A DNA stretch of 36,369 bases from Spirochaetaceae bacterium (GCA_031267955.1 JAIRYB010000197.1:1-36369), one strand, 5' to 3'; positions 7,461 to 16,676 are shown, counted from the stretch's first letter. Notes: a model not told the origin generated them from the letters alone. A program made the numbers and translations.

Positions 7461-7760
7461 ATGTACAAAGCGCGGATCGTGCTATTTTATTTTCTCACGG
7501 CGACAGTACCGCTGCTGTTCGGGACGATTGCCTGGCAGTCGTGCCGTTACGCGGAATTGGAAAAGGAAACGGTGAATCTTGAAACTGTTCAGGAAGACTG
7601 GATCGCCGGCAACCGGCGGCTTATCGCGGGGATAGCGCTTTTGTCTTCTGCCGAGCGTATTGAAAAAATAGCGCGGGACCAGATGGGGCTCGCGAAAAAA
7701 CGTCCTGAAGAAGTGCTGCAGATAAGGATTACCGGGGGATACGCGCCTGATGGAAAGTAG
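7461..7760 (+). CDS. ftsL: FtsL-like cell-division protein
   Basis: A 99-residue bitopic protein: a short basic N-terminus, one membrane segment at about residues 6-26 (IVLFYFLTATVPLLFGTIAW), a coiled-coil stretch (~30-70), then RIEKIARDQMGLAKKRPEEV, typical of the FtsL/DivIC tail. FtsL joins FtsB/DivIC and FtsQ/DivIB to activate the septal synthase FtsW. Sequence conservation in this family is low; the call rests on size, topology, the tail motif and its place between rsmH and murF, where ftsL normally lies. A Shine-Dalgarno (AGAGGG) precedes the ATG. It overlaps murF by 11 bases. No ftsI follows, unlike in many bacteria. Confidence 0.8.
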   Translation: MYKARIVLFYFLTATVPLLFGTIAWQSCRYAELEKETVNLETVQEDWIAGNRRLIAGIALLSSAERIEKIARDQMGLAKKRPEEVLQIRITGGYAPDGK

Positions 7761-9282
7761 TTTTCTGTTAACTTACGCACAGCTTGGCGCCGTACCCGGG
7801 GTACGCATCCTCTCTTACGCCTCAGGCGGAAAAGGCGGCCCCCCTTTAGGCGGCGGGTTTTCCTCGGTATGTATTGATTCCCGCGAGGTAAAAAAAGGCT
7901 CCCTGTTTGTGGCGCTCAAAGGCGCGTCCCAGGACGGCCACCGTTACGCGGAGGCCGCGTTCAGGGCCGGGGCCGGGGCGGTCATGGCGGCATCTTCCGC
8001 CCTTGCCGCCAGGGAGTTTGATTTGGAGGGGGCGGCCTCCCGGGCAGGCGCCGTGCTGGTTGTAACGGAAGATACTTTGCGGGGCCTGCAGGACGCCGCG
8101 CGGGTTTACCTTGAACAGTTTCCCGATCTTTTAAAAATCGCGATTTCCGGCAGTTCAGGCAAAAGCACTACCAAGGAAATTGCCGCGGCGATGATAGGCT
8201 CTGAAAGAAATGTAGTGTTCAACAGCGGGAACCTCAATTCCGAAACAGGGCTTCCGCTTTCGGTGTTCAGGGTCAGGAGGGAACACCAGGTTGGTATTTT
8301 TGAGATGGGGATGAACCGCGCCGGGGAGATCGCGGAACTTGCCCGGCTCTTTAAACCTTGTATCGCGCTTATCACAAACATAGGCCCTGCCCATATCGGA
8401 ATTCTCGGCAGTATTGCCGCGATTCTTGAGGAGAAGAAACAGATATTCGGTGAATTTACCGGAAACGAAACGGCGCTGATCCCGGACGATGATGAATACC
8501 GGGACGAGCTTGCCCGCGGCGTTTCGGGAAAGATAGTGTTTTACGGCCCTGCCAGCCTTGAGGAACTTGGAGAAGTAAGAGATCTTGGGTTAGATGGTGC
8601 GGAAATTACCTGGGAGGGGATTTCCGCGCGCTTCGCCCTGCCCGGACGGCATAATCTGAAAGACGCTCTGGCGGCCGCGGCGATTGCCAAGGCCGCCGGA
8701 GTGAGCGCCGCCGCGGTCAGGCGGGGCCTTGAGTCGGTAAGGCCGCTTTTCGGGAGGAGCGAAATACTGCGGGGAAATATCCCGGGCAAGGGCGGCCGGA
8801 TCACGCTGGTCCGGGACTGTTACAACGCCAATCCGGACAGCACTTCGCAGGCAATCGCCTTTTGCGACGGGCTGGACTGGCCCGGGAGAAAGGTGTACGT
8901 GGCCGGTTCCATGCTGGAACTGGGGGAGGCTTCGCGGGCGGCCCATGAGCGGATGGGCGGGGAACTGGCGGCCTCGGGCGCGGACATGGTGTTTTTCTAC
9001 GGCAGGGAGACTGAGGCCGCCGCGGAAGAGATGGGGGCCCGCGCGGAAGGCCGAAAGATTCCGCTGTTTTATACCGATGTTATGGATACCCTGGCGTCTT
9101 CCCTTGCGGATTATGTGCAAGACGGGGACCTGGTTCTGCTCAAAGGCTCGCGGGGCTGCGCCCTGGAACAATTGACTGATGTACTGGTCGCGGATGCCCC
9201 GGGGAAACCGGCGGCCGGGGGACAGCCTGGCGCGCGGGAACCGGGCAGGGCGCTGCCTGTTTTAGCCGGAGGCTGCCTGTGA
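7750..9282 (+). CDS. murF: UDP-MurNAc-tripeptide--D-Ala-D-Ala ligase MurF
   Basis: A 510-residue Mur ligase. The ATP loop is SGSSGKSTT (133-141), with Ser in place of the more common Thr after the lysine (GKST rather than GKTT). Further signatures are NSETGLPLSV, EMGMNRAGEIAEL, ITNIGPAHIG and, in the C-terminal domain, DCYNANPDS. MurF adds the D-Ala-D-Ala dipeptide to complete the UDP-MurNAc-pentapeptide in the cytoplasm. The last ~30 residues form a Gly/Pro/Ala-rich tail absent from the typical enzyme. It starts 11 bases inside ftsL and ends in a GTGA overlap with mraY. murE, murD, murC and murG are not in the window. Confidence 0.96.
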   Translation: MESSFLLTYAQLGAVPGVRILSYASGGKGGPPLGGGFSSVCIDSREVKKGSLFVALKGASQDGHRYAEAAFRAGAGAVMAASSALAAREFDLEGAASRAGAVLVVTEDTLRGLQDAARVYLEQFPDLLKIAISGSSGKSTTKEIAAAMIGSERNVVFNSGNLNSETGLPLSVFRVRREHQVGIFEMGMNRAGEIAELARLFKPCIALITNIGPAHIGILGSIAAILEEKKQIFGEFTGNETALIPDDDEYRDELARGVSGKIVFYGPASLEELGEVRDLGLDGAEITWEGISARFALPGRHNLKDALAAAAIAKAAGVSAAAVRRGLESVRPLFGRSEILRGNIPGKGGRITLVRDCYNANPDSTSQAIAFCDGLDWPGRKVYVAGSMLELGEASRAAHERMGGELAASGADMVFFYGRETEAAAEEMGARAEGRKIPLFYTDVMDTLASSLADYVQDGDLVLLKGSRGCALEQLTDVLVADAPGKPAAGGQPGAREPGRALPVLAGGCL

Positions 9283-10358
9283 TTTTTGAATTTTTCTATC
9301 CTCTGGTAAAATATTTCACCGCGTTTAACATACTTAAGTATATCACCTTCAGGGGCGCCTACGCGGCGATTACTACGCTGCTTTTCTGTTTCATCTTCGG
9401 GCCGGCCCTGATCGAGGTATTGCGGAAATTCAGGATAGGCCAGGTTGTCCGGCAGGACGGGCCGGAAACCCATCTTGCAAAAGTTGGGACCCCGACTATG
9501 GGCGGGGTGTTCTTTGTTATCTCCATGCTGGTCACGGTGCTGCTCTGGCAGGATCTGGGGAATTACAAGGTATGGCTTACCCTGTGCGCCTTCGTGGCTT
9601 TGGGGGCCATCGGTTTTCTTGACGATTATCTTAAGATTACCCAGCGTAATTCGGACGGGCTGCCCCCCTGGGGGAAACTCGCGGGACAGTTCGCCGTGGC
9701 GCTTGCCGTAGCGCTGGTGCTCTACTTTAACGGGGATGAAATAACCACAAAACTCTACCTGCCTTTTTTCAAAAATCCCGTGGCGGATCTGGGCGCGCTT
9801 TGGATCCCCTTTGCCGTACTGCTTATCATGGGCGAATCAAACGCGGTTAATTTTACCGACGGGCTTGACGGGCTTGCGTCGGGGCTTCTCATCTCGGTCT
9901 TTATCGCGCTGGCTATTCTTACCTATATTTCGGGACGGGTTGATTATTCGGAATATCTGGGTATTCCCTATATCACCGGGGCGGGGGAGCTTACGGTGTT
10001 CTGCCTGGGCCTGGTGGGGGCGTGCGTGGGGTTTCTCTGGTTCAATGCTCATCCGGCCGAAATTTTCATGGGGGATGTCGGAAGCCTTCCCATGGGGGGG
10101 ATAATCGCGATAATATCCCTGATCATCAAGAAAGAAATTCTGGTGCTGATCATCGGCGGGGTTTTTGTACTTGAAATTGCCAGCGTTATCCTCCAGGTGC
10201 TGTCCTATAAGCTGACAAAAAAACGGCTGTTCAAAATGGCCCCCCTGCATCACCATTTTGAACTTTCAGGCTGGCCGGAGGCCAAAGTGGTTATCCGTTT
10301 CTGGATTCTGGGAGGGCTTTTTATTATTATTGCCCTTTCAACATTAAAAATACAGTAG
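9279..10358 (+). CDS. mraY: Phospho-MurNAc-pentapeptide transferase MraY
   Basis: A 359-residue polytopic membrane protein with the family hallmarks: HLAKVGTPTMGGV (65-77), the Asp pair in LDDY (114-117), NFTDGLDGL (191-199), GDVGSLPMGG (265-274) and HHHFE (324-328). MraY transfers phospho-MurNAc-pentapeptide to undecaprenyl phosphate, forming lipid I in the inner membrane. The start is GTG, in a four-base GTGA overlap with the murF stop, with GGAGG six bases upstream, which fixes the start firmly. Confidence 0.97.
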   Translation: MIFEFFYPLVKYFTAFNILKYITFRGAYAAITTLLFCFIFGPALIEVLRKFRIGQVVRQDGPETHLAKVGTPTMGGVFFVISMLVTVLLWQDLGNYKVWLTLCAFVALGAIGFLDDYLKITQRNSDGLPPWGKLAGQFAVALAVALVLYFNGDEITTKLYLPFFKNPVADLGALWIPFAVLLIMGESNAVNFTDGLDGLASGLLISVFIALAILTYISGRVDYSEYLGIPYITGAGELTVFCLGLVGACVGFLWFNAHPAEIFMGDVGSLPMGGIIAIISLIIKKEILVLIIGGVFVLEIASVILQVLSYKLTKKRLFKMAPLHHHFELSGWPEAKVVIRFWILGGLFIIIALSTLKIQ

Positions 10359-10368
10359 AAGGTTTGTA

Positions 10369-11514
10369 ATGGCGGATACGTTCAGCCCGGAAAGGCCGGT
10401 GCGGAAAATAATGCCCGATCATGTCCTCATCGCGAGCGTTGCCGTGCTTTTAGGGGTAGGGCTCGTAACCCTTTACTCCGCGTCCGCCAGTTTTGGGCAG
10501 CGGTTTATGGGGGACAGGTTTTACTTTATTTCCCGGCAGCTTGCCTTCTGCGGCATAGGGATACTGCTCTTTATCGCGGCGTCCGTTGTCCCCCTCGGCT
10601 TTGTACGCGCCCTGGTCCCCTGCGGAGTCATCTTCGCCGTGGTCCTCTGCATATTGACATTTATCCCCCATATCGGGGTTTCCAAGAACGGCGCCGCGCG
10701 GTGGATCAGTATAGGCGCTTTTTCGTACCAGCCTTCCGAATTTGTGAAACTTATGCTGCCCCTGTACCTTGCCCATATTTTTGACAAAAACCAGAAGCAG
10801 ATAGATTCCTTTGCCCGGGGGATACGATCCCCGACACTGATTACCACTTTGTTTTTCCTGCTCATCTATCTGCAAAACAACTTTTCCACAGCGGTTTTTG
10901 TTACGGTAAACGCCCTTATCATTTTTTTCATAGCCGGCGTCAAATTCCGCTACTTTCTCAGCGCGGCGGTTATCCTGGCGCCTATCTGTACGCTCCTGGT
11001 GTTCACTTCCAGCCACCGGCTTCTGCGGGTGATCTCCTTTCTGTGGCCGGACCAGGACCCCCTGGGCGCGGCGTACCAGCTGCGTTCTTCCATACTGACC
11101 GTAGGTTCCGGGGGCATTTGGGGCCGGGGCCTGGGGAGGGGGGTGCGGAAAATATCCAGCGTTCCCGAGATACAGTCGGATTTTATCTTTTCCGCTTATA
11201 CCGAGGAAATGGGGTTTGCCGGGGTGCTCCTCTTTTACCTTATCTTCCTTATTTTCGCCGTAAGGGGTTACAGGACGGCTTTGGAACAGCGCGACACTTT
11301 CAAAAGGCTTTTGGCCTTTGGCCTTGTCACGGTAATCTCAAGCCAGGCTTTGATCAACATAGCCGTGGTATCGGGCATGCTCCCGGTAACAGGAATACCC
11401 CTGCCGTTTTTTTCCGCAGGCGGTTCGTCTCTGGCAACTACCCTGGTAATCGCGGGATTAATCGTAAATGTATCCCGCTTTAAAAAGGACGCGGAGGATG
11501 CCGATGTCTTCTGA
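10369..11514 (+). CDS. ftsW: Septal peptidoglycan polymerase FtsW
   Basis: A 381-residue SEDS-family membrane protein with about ten transmembrane segments. It shows LVTLYSAS near the first helix, GAARWISIG, QPSEFVKL, PEIQSDFIFSAYTEEMG (containing the catalytic-type Asp of the large loop) and the C-terminal signature LPVTGIPLPFFSAGGSSL. FtsW polymerises glycan strands at the septum with a partner class B PBP and is activated by FtsQLB. Placement between mraY and ftsQ argues for FtsW over RodA. It overlaps ftsQ by 11 bases. Confidence 0.95.
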   Translation: MADTFSPERPVRKIMPDHVLIASVAVLLGVGLVTLYSASASFGQRFMGDRFYFISRQLAFCGIGILLFIAASVVPLGFVRALVPCGVIFAVVLCILTFIPHIGVSKNGAARWISIGAFSYQPSEFVKLMLPLYLAHIFDKNQKQIDSFARGIRSPTLITTLFFLLIYLQNNFSTAVFVTVNALIIFFIAGVKFRYFLSAAVILAPICTLLVFTSSHRLLRVISFLWPDQDPLGAAYQLRSSILTVGSGGIWGRGLGRGVRKISSVPEIQSDFIFSAYTEEMGFAGVLLFYLIFLIFAVRGYRTALEQRDTFKRLLAFGLVTVISSQALINIAVVSGMLPVTGIPLPFFSAGGSSLATTLVIAGLIVNVSRFKKDAEDADVF

Positions 11515-12427
11515 TTTTGTTTATAATGACAGAAGGAGGGGCCGGGAAGGGGAGCTCCGCCGGGGCGCGGCACCGGAAATTCACAAACCCGGATTCCGGC
11601 GCCCCGCAAGCGGGCGGAATTCCGGCGCGGGGGAATCGCCCGGGAAGAGGCCCGCGAAGGCGGACAAATGGCTTGTGCGGCTGGCCGTCCTTATCGCCGG
11701 CATTCTGGCGGCGGAATTACTGTGGCTGTTCGGAATAACGCCCCTGCTTCCCCTTTCGGTGGTAGAAGTAAGCCCTGTACCCGGGATTGAGCGCGCGGCG
11801 ATTCTGTCCCGGGCGGGGATCGGCTCCCATTCATCGTACCTTACGGTGGACGCGGCCCTGGCGGAAAAAAACCTTGAACAGATGTACCAGATAGAGTCCG
11901 CCCGCGTGGTAAAGCAGTACCCCGATACGGTGCGGGTCTTTGTTGAACAGCGGGTGCCGGCCGCGCTTTCCCTGGTTAATGCCGCCGGCAGGATAATCCC
12001 GGTGTATATCGACAAACACGGAATGCTTATTCAGGTAGGAGGCCCGCCTTTAAATGCCGGTTCTCCCCTGGCGCTGCCTATAGTTTCCGGCCTGGGTTTT
12101 GAACGGCTTGAGGAAGGGGCGAAACTTCCGGCGGAGCTGGAGGGTTTTTTCAGCCGCCTGGATTCGCTTAACAAAAACGCGCCGGAATTGCTCGCGTTTA
12201 TTTCGGAAATCGGGATAAACAAAAAAGCGTATAATGGTTTTGATCTTATACTTTATCCGGTAAACAGCGCCGTCAAATTCCGCCTGGAACCGGATTTAAA
12301 CGAAGACGCATTGCGGTATATGATTTTGATGATGGATGTATTTGATTCGGCGGGCGTGCAGGTAGACGAAGTTGATTTACGGAACGGCACCGCGTCGTAT
12401 GTTGTAAAGGAGGCCCGATCTGGCTAA
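11504..12427 (+). CDS. ftsQ: Cell-division protein FtsQ/DivIB
   Basis: A 307-residue bitopic protein. A basic, Pro/Gly-rich cytoplasmic region (~1-55) precedes one membrane helix (about 56-78, LVRLAVLIAGILAAELLWLF), followed by a POTRA-like domain (SVVEVSPVPGIERAAILSRAGI) and a beta domain. FtsQ bridges FtsL/FtsB to the rest of the divisome. The frame is open further upstream to 11468, but GGAGG at 11493-11497 sits six bases before the ATG at 11504, which I choose. That start lies 11 bases inside ftsW. Sequence is divergent, as usual for FtsQ; position and topology support the call. Confidence 0.88.
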   Translation: MSSDFVYNDRRRGREGELRRGAAPEIHKPGFRRPASGRNSGAGESPGKRPAKADKWLVRLAVLIAGILAAELLWLFGITPLLPLSVVEVSPVPGIERAAILSRAGIGSHSSYLTVDAALAEKNLEQMYQIESARVVKQYPDTVRVFVEQRVPAALSLVNAAGRIIPVYIDKHGMLIQVGGPPLNAGSPLALPIVSGLGFERLEEGAKLPAELEGFFSRLDSLNKNAPELLAFISEIGINKKAYNGFDLILYPVNSAVKFRLEPDLNEDALRYMILMMDVFDSAGVQVDEVDLRNGTASYVVKEARSG

Positions 12428-13691
12428 CGACAGTTTGGTTGTCGGCCTTGATATAGGTTCGACCAAGGTATGCGCCGTTATCGGCGAACGAAATGAAAGG
12501 GGGACTCTCGATATTACCGGCGTCGGTACGAGTCCCTCTACCGGCCTGGAAAAGGGCGTGGTAAAAAACATAGAGGCGACCCTGCGGGCAATTTCCGCCG
12601 CCATTGAGGAAGCGGAAGGTATGAGCGGCCAGGAGGTACGCGCCTGCTGGACGGGTATAGGCGGAAAACACATAACCGGGATGAATTCCCGGGGAGTGGT
12701 CGCGGTAACCGGAAAGACCCGGGAAACCAGGGAAATAGGGCCCGAGGATGTAGACAGGGTACTCGAGGCCGCACGGGCTATAGCTATCCCCATGGACCGG
12801 CAGATACTTGAGGTTATCCCCCAGTCCTATATCGTGGATGATCAAAAAGGGATAAGGGATCCCCTCAATATAATAGGGGTCCGCCTTGAGGCTGAGGTGC
12901 ATATTATTACCTGCTCGGTAACCAGCGCGCAAAATTTGATAAAATGCGTTAACCGGGCGGGGTTCCGGGTGAACGATCTTATCCTCCAGTCTTTGGCCGC
13001 GGGGACGGCGGTGCTGACGGAAGAGGAAAAGGAACTGGGCGTAGTACTGATTGACTTAGGCGGTGGGACTACCGAAGTGGTTGTTTACTGCCAGGGGGCG
13101 CCTTATTCCACAAGTTCCATCCCCCTGGGCGGCATGCAGGTTACCCGCGATATTTCCCTGTGGGGGGGCATATCCATTGAAACCGCGGAGAAAATTAAAA
13201 TCCAGGCGGGATGCTGCCGGGAAGAATTTTTAGAAAAGGACGAAAGCGTTCTGGTTGACGGCATAGGCGGCCGGCCGCCCCAGTCGATTCCCCGGCTGGA
13301 ACTGGCACAGGTGATCCGGCCCCGTGTGGAAGAGATATTCGAAATGGTCAAGAATGAGCTGGACAAACTCTCCGTGTCCGAGTGGCTTGGGGGGGGTATT
13401 GTGCTTACCGGCGGGGGCGCCCAGCTTTTGGGAACCGTCGAGCTTGCGGAAGAGGTGTTCAACGCGGGCAGAAAACGCCCTATCCCGATCCGGGCGGGGA
13501 ATCCCCTGTCCAGAAACCTGGGGGGCTTTGTTGAAAAGTACCGGACGCCCGCCTATTCCACCGCCATAGGGCTGCTGCTTGAGGGCGCCAAACGCGAGGC
13601 ATCCGGCGCCCAGGAAGGGGGGGGCGAAATCCCCGGCGAAGGCCCCGGCCTTGGGAAGAGGCTTGTCGCCTGGCTAAAAGGTTTTTTCTAA
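12420..13691 (+). CDS. ftsA: Cell-division actin-like ATPase FtsA, probable CTG start
   Basis: A 423-residue actin-fold protein: phosphate-1 loop VVGLDIGSTKVCAVIGE at the N-terminus, the FtsA-specific 1C domain after it, phosphate-2 VVLIDLGGGTTEVVV near residues 204-218, an adenosine motif IVLTGGGAQL, and a C-terminal amphipathic helix (KRLVAWLKGFF) that would bind the membrane. FtsA tethers FtsZ rings and recruits divisome proteins. Start choice: AAAGGAGG at 12406-12413 is six bases before CTG at 12420, giving M-ANDSLVVGLDIG. The first standard in-frame start, TTG at 12435, is 21 bases from that site and leaves only one residue before the first beta strand. The CTG start overlaps the ftsQ stop by 8 bases. 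Confidence 0.93.
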   Translation: MANDSLVVGLDIGSTKVCAVIGERNERGTLDITGVGTSPSTGLEKGVVKNIEATLRAISAAIEEAEGMSGQEVRACWTGIGGKHITGMNSRGVVAVTGKTRETREIGPEDVDRVLEAARAIAIPMDRQILEVIPQSYIVDDQKGIRDPLNIIGVRLEAEVHIITCSVTSAQNLIKCVNRAGFRVNDLILQSLAAGTAVLTEEEKELGVVLIDLGGGTTEVVVYCQGAPYSTSSIPLGGMQVTRDISLWGGISIETAEKIKIQAGCCREEFLEKDESVLVDGIGGRPPQSIPRLELAQVIRPRVEEIFEMVKNELDKLSVSEWLGGGIVLTGGGAQLLGTVELAEEVFNAGRKRPIPIRAGNPLSRNLGGFVEKYRTPAYSTAIGLLLEGAKREASGAQEGGGEIPGEGPGLGKRLVAWLKGFF

Positions 13692-13774
13692 AAGTTTTTT
13701 GGGCTTTTTTATATGATGTTTTGCCAAATTGAGGCTTAATGCCTTAAATTATAAGATGATTTGGGAGGGGGACT

Positions 13775-14986
13775 ATGATGAACATTGAAATTCTGGATGG
13801 ACAGGTTTCCGATCCGAATCCGACGATCATAAAGGTCATCGGGGCCGGGGGCGGGGGATCGAACGCCGTAAACAGAATGATCGAAGGCGGATTGCAGCAT
13901 GTGCAATTTATCGCGGCAAACACGGACGTGCAGGCGCTGAATCGCTGCAAGGCCCCGGTTAAGCTTCCCATCGGCTCAAAGATCACCGGCGGCCTGGGAG
14001 CGGGAGGCAAGCCCGAGGTGGGCGAAAGGGCGGCCGAAGAGGACCGGGAGATGATCACCAACGCCCTGCGCGGGGCGGATATGGTGTTCGTGACCGCCGG
14101 CATGGGCGGGGGGACGGGTACAGGTTCCGCGCCGGTTATCGCCCAGATCGCCCGCGACGTGGGCGCCCTGACCGTAGGCGTGGTAACCAAGCCTTTTTCC
14201 TTTGAGGGCCGTTACAAGCTGGTTCTTGCCGAGGAGGGGATCGCCAAGATGCGGGAAGCGGTGGATACCCTTATCGTTATTCCCAACGAACACCTCATGA
14301 AAGTCATTGACCGGAAAACCCCTATTAAAGAGGCTTTCAAAATGGCCGACGAGGTGCTCCGCCAGGGCGTGCAGGGAATCTCCGATGTAATAACCGTACA
14401 GGGAGACATCAACATTGATTTTGCCGATGTAAAGACCGTAATGAAGGATATGGGGGATGCCCTGATGGGCGTGGGCGTGGGAAGCGGCGACGGCCGCGCG
14501 GAAATAGCCGCGTCTTCCGCCATTGAAAATCCGCTTCTCGAGGACAGCACGATCAACGGCGCGAAAAAACTGCTGGTCAATGTAATAGGCGGCGAAGATG
14601 TAGCCATGATGGAATACCAGGAAGTATTCAATTATATAAACCGGAATGCCGATCCCGACGCGCTGATCATACCCGGCCAGGCGACCGATTCCTCCATGGG
14701 GGACAGGATACAGGTTACGGTTATCGCCACAGGTTTTATGGGCGAGACCGTGCGGATAGCGGTTAAAAACGAAGAGGGGGAATCTTCCCCCGAGGAAAAA
14801 CCCGACTTTATGGATGCCGAGGAATTTACCAGGTGCATCAGCCGTTCGGGCAGCACGGCTCCTTCCCAGACCTTCCTTACCCGCCGCAGCTACGAAGACC
14901 TGGAAGTCCCCGCCTACTTGAGAAAGCAGGGCGCGGAACGGGAGCTTTTTGACAGGTTTCCCGGCAGTAATGCGAAGGACGCCTAG
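13775..14986 (+). CDS. ftsZ: Cell-division GTPase FtsZ
   Basis: A 403-residue tubulin homologue. It has GAGGGGSNAVN (23-33), the tubulin signature GGGTGTG (111-117), the T7 synergy loop GDINIDFADV (210-219), and a short linker ending in the conserved C-terminal peptide EVPAYLRKQG (377-386) that binds FtsA. FtsZ polymerises into the division ring in the cytoplasm. Tandem ATG codons (13775, 13778) follow a purine-rich GGGAGGGGG site. An 83-bp gap separates it from ftsA, one of the larger gaps in this run, and holds AT-rich sequence with possible weak promoter boxes (TTGCCA at 13721, TTAAAT at 13744), so a secondary promoter is possible but not proven. Confidence 0.98.
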   Translation: MMNIEILDGQVSDPNPTIIKVIGAGGGGSNAVNRMIEGGLQHVQFIAANTDVQALNRCKAPVKLPIGSKITGGLGAGGKPEVGERAAEEDREMITNALRGADMVFVTAGMGGGTGTGSAPVIAQIARDVGALTVGVVTKPFSFEGRYKLVLAEEGIAKMREAVDTLIVIPNEHLMKVIDRKTPIKEAFKMADEVLRQGVQGISDVITVQGDINIDFADVKTVMKDMGDALMGVGVGSGDGRAEIAASSAIENPLLEDSTINGAKKLLVNVIGGEDVAMMEYQEVFNYINRNADPDALIIPGQATDSSMGDRIQVTVIATGFMGETVRIAVKNEEGESSPEEKPDFMDAEEFTRCISRSGSTAPSQTFLTRRSYEDLEVPAYLRKQGAERELFDRFPGSNAKDA

Positions 14987-14991
14987 ATTCT

Positions 14992-15915
14992 GTGAAAGAA
15001 CGGAGCTTTCTGGAAAAATACCACGCGCATCTTACCGCTGTGGAAAGGCGGGCGCATTTAACAGTAGATACTTACTGCATCGAGATTGCCCGTTTTCTCG
15101 AGTGGCTTGAGGCGGAAAAACTGCCGGTCGAACACGCCGACAGCCTTGTCCTCACGCGGTACCTCGATGTCCGGAAAACCAGGGATCGGCTTGACGGGCG
15201 GTCCGTTGCCAAGGCGGTCTCCGCGCTTAGATCGTTTTTTCAGTTTTTGATCGATTCTGAAGCTTTGCGCAAGGATAACCCCGCTTCTGTTCTGGAACGC
15301 CCCCGTTCGAAGAACCGGCTTCCCCAGGTGCACTCCCGGGAGACGGTGGAAGAAATGCTTGCCGCTGTGGACATCAGCACTCCGCTCGGAATCCGCGACC
15401 GGACGCTTTTCGAGCTTATCTATTCCGCGGGGTTGCGGGTTTCCGAAGCGGTGGCTTTGAATGTGGGCGATATTTTTTTTTCCGAGGGAATCGCCCGGGT
15501 TACCGGCAAGGGGGACAAGGAGCGGCTTGTTGTTTTCGGCGGCGAGGCTGGACAGTGGCTGAAACGCTACCTCGGCGAAAGCCGGCCGGCCCTTGTCCGT
15601 TCCCGGCGGATTTCCGCGCTGTTTATAAACCGCAGCGGAAGGCGGCTTTCCCGGAAGGGGATCTGGAAAAATTACGCCGCGCTTACCGCCCAATTGGGAA
15701 TGAGTTCCCGGCTTCACAGCCTGCGCCACAGTTTTGCTACCGAGCTCCTGGCCGGGGGCGCGGATCTTAGATCGGTACAGGAACTTCTGGGGCATGTGGA
15801 CCTTTCCACGACCCAGATCTATACCCATGTGGATAATTCCATGCTCCGGGAAAACCACCGCCGCTATCTTCCGAAACTTAAGACGTTCCGGCAGGACGGG
15901 GCCGGCCTTACATAG
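14992..15915 (+). CDS. Tyrosine recombinase, XerC/XerD family (first copy)
   Basis: A 307-residue integrase-family protein. The N-terminal SAM-like core-binding domain (~1-100) is followed by a catalytic domain with the full set R149 (SAGLRVSE), K173 (TGKGDKER), H242 and R245 (LHSLRHSFAT), H268 (LLGHVD) and nucleophile Y277. Xer proteins resolve chromosome dimers at dif with FtsK at the septum. Start is GTG at 14992, 5 bases after ftsZ, with AAGGA 12 bases upstream, a long spacing. A second Xer gene lies at 19827. Which one is XerC and which XerD is uncertain; the one next to hslVU has the position of XerC/CodV in Bacillus. Confidence 0.92.
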   Translation: MKERSFLEKYHAHLTAVERRAHLTVDTYCIEIARFLEWLEAEKLPVEHADSLVLTRYLDVRKTRDRLDGRSVAKAVSALRSFFQFLIDSEALRKDNPASVLERPRSKNRLPQVHSRETVEEMLAAVDISTPLGIRDRTLFELIYSAGLRVSEAVALNVGDIFFSEGIARVTGKGDKERLVVFGGEAGQWLKRYLGESRPALVRSRRISALFINRSGRRLSRKGIWKNYAALTAQLGMSSRLHSLRHSFATELLAGGADLRSVQELLGHVDLSTTQIYTHVDNSMLRENHRRYLPKLKTFRQDGAGLT

Positions 15916-15926
15916 GGAGGGCGAAC

Positions 15927-16676
15927 ATGAAAGTGAAAAAAGAGATCGTTACCGGCATTTTGGTTGTGGCAATTCTCGCGGCGGGCTTTACGCTGTTTTA
16001 CAATTACGGGATGAGCGGGGAGCGGAATCGGCTTGCAAGGCGTATCGCGGAACTGGGGAACCCCGGGGGGCCGCCGGAAACTGTCGAGGGCTTAAGAGAG
16101 GCTATCTCCCTTTATGAAAAACAGATAGAGCAGCATGTAAAGGATGCCGCGCAGACCGGCGTGTACTGGAAAATCCTCGCGACGCGGCTTCAGGACAGGG
16201 GCCTTCACAACGAGGCGCTTAAAGCCCTGGAACAGGCGGTTTACTATTCCCCCCAGGACCCGTCCCTCCTCTACCTTACCGGTATTTCCGCGGCGCGGGT
16301 CGCAAAAGGTTTTCTTGATTTCCGGGGCGGGGCCGCCGGTTCTTCCGAAAGTTACTACGCCCTTGCCGAGGATGCCTACCGTAAGGCCATCGCCGTGGAT
16401 GACAGGTACGTAAAACCCATGTACGCGCTCGGGGTGCTCTATGTGTTCGAACTGGGAAGGCCCGCGGACGCTATACCGGTAATGGAACGCTACCTTGATC
16501 TTACGTCGAACGATGTGGAAGGCATGGCCCTGCTGGCCCACGCTTACGCGCTGACTTCCCAATATGAATTTGCCCTGAATCTGTACGACAGGATACTTTC
16601 GATTACAAAGGACAAGGACAAACGGGCCGCGGTGGAAGAGAACCGCAGGCAGGTAATGGACAGCTATTATGGATAA
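15927..16676 (+). CDS. Membrane-anchored TPR-repeat protein
   Basis: A 249-residue protein: a short basic N-terminus, one hydrophobic segment (~8-26, VTGILVVAILAAGFTLFYNY), then about four tetratricopeptide-like helical repeats from residue ~55 to the end (for example WKILATRLQDRGLHNEALKA, AYRKAIAVDD, LLAHAYALTSQYEFALNLYD). TPRs are protein-interaction scaffolds. A signal anchor with most of the protein outside the cytoplasm is likely. A TPR protein between ftsZ and dprA is, to my recollection, conserved in Borrelia and Treponema, hinting at a role in envelope or division assembly, but its function is unknown. A strong AGGGAGG site precedes the ATG. Confidence 0.8.
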   Translation: MKVKKEIVTGILVVAILAAGFTLFYNYGMSGERNRLARRIAELGNPGGPPETVEGLREAISLYEKQIEQHVKDAAQTGVYWKILATRLQDRGLHNEALKALEQAVYYSPQDPSLLYLTGISAARVAKGFLDFRGGAAGSSESYYALAEDAYRKAIAVDDRYVKPMYALGVLYVFELGRPADAIPVMERYLDLTSNDVEGMALLAHAYALTSQYEFALNLYDRILSITKDKDKRAAVEENRRQVMDSYYG

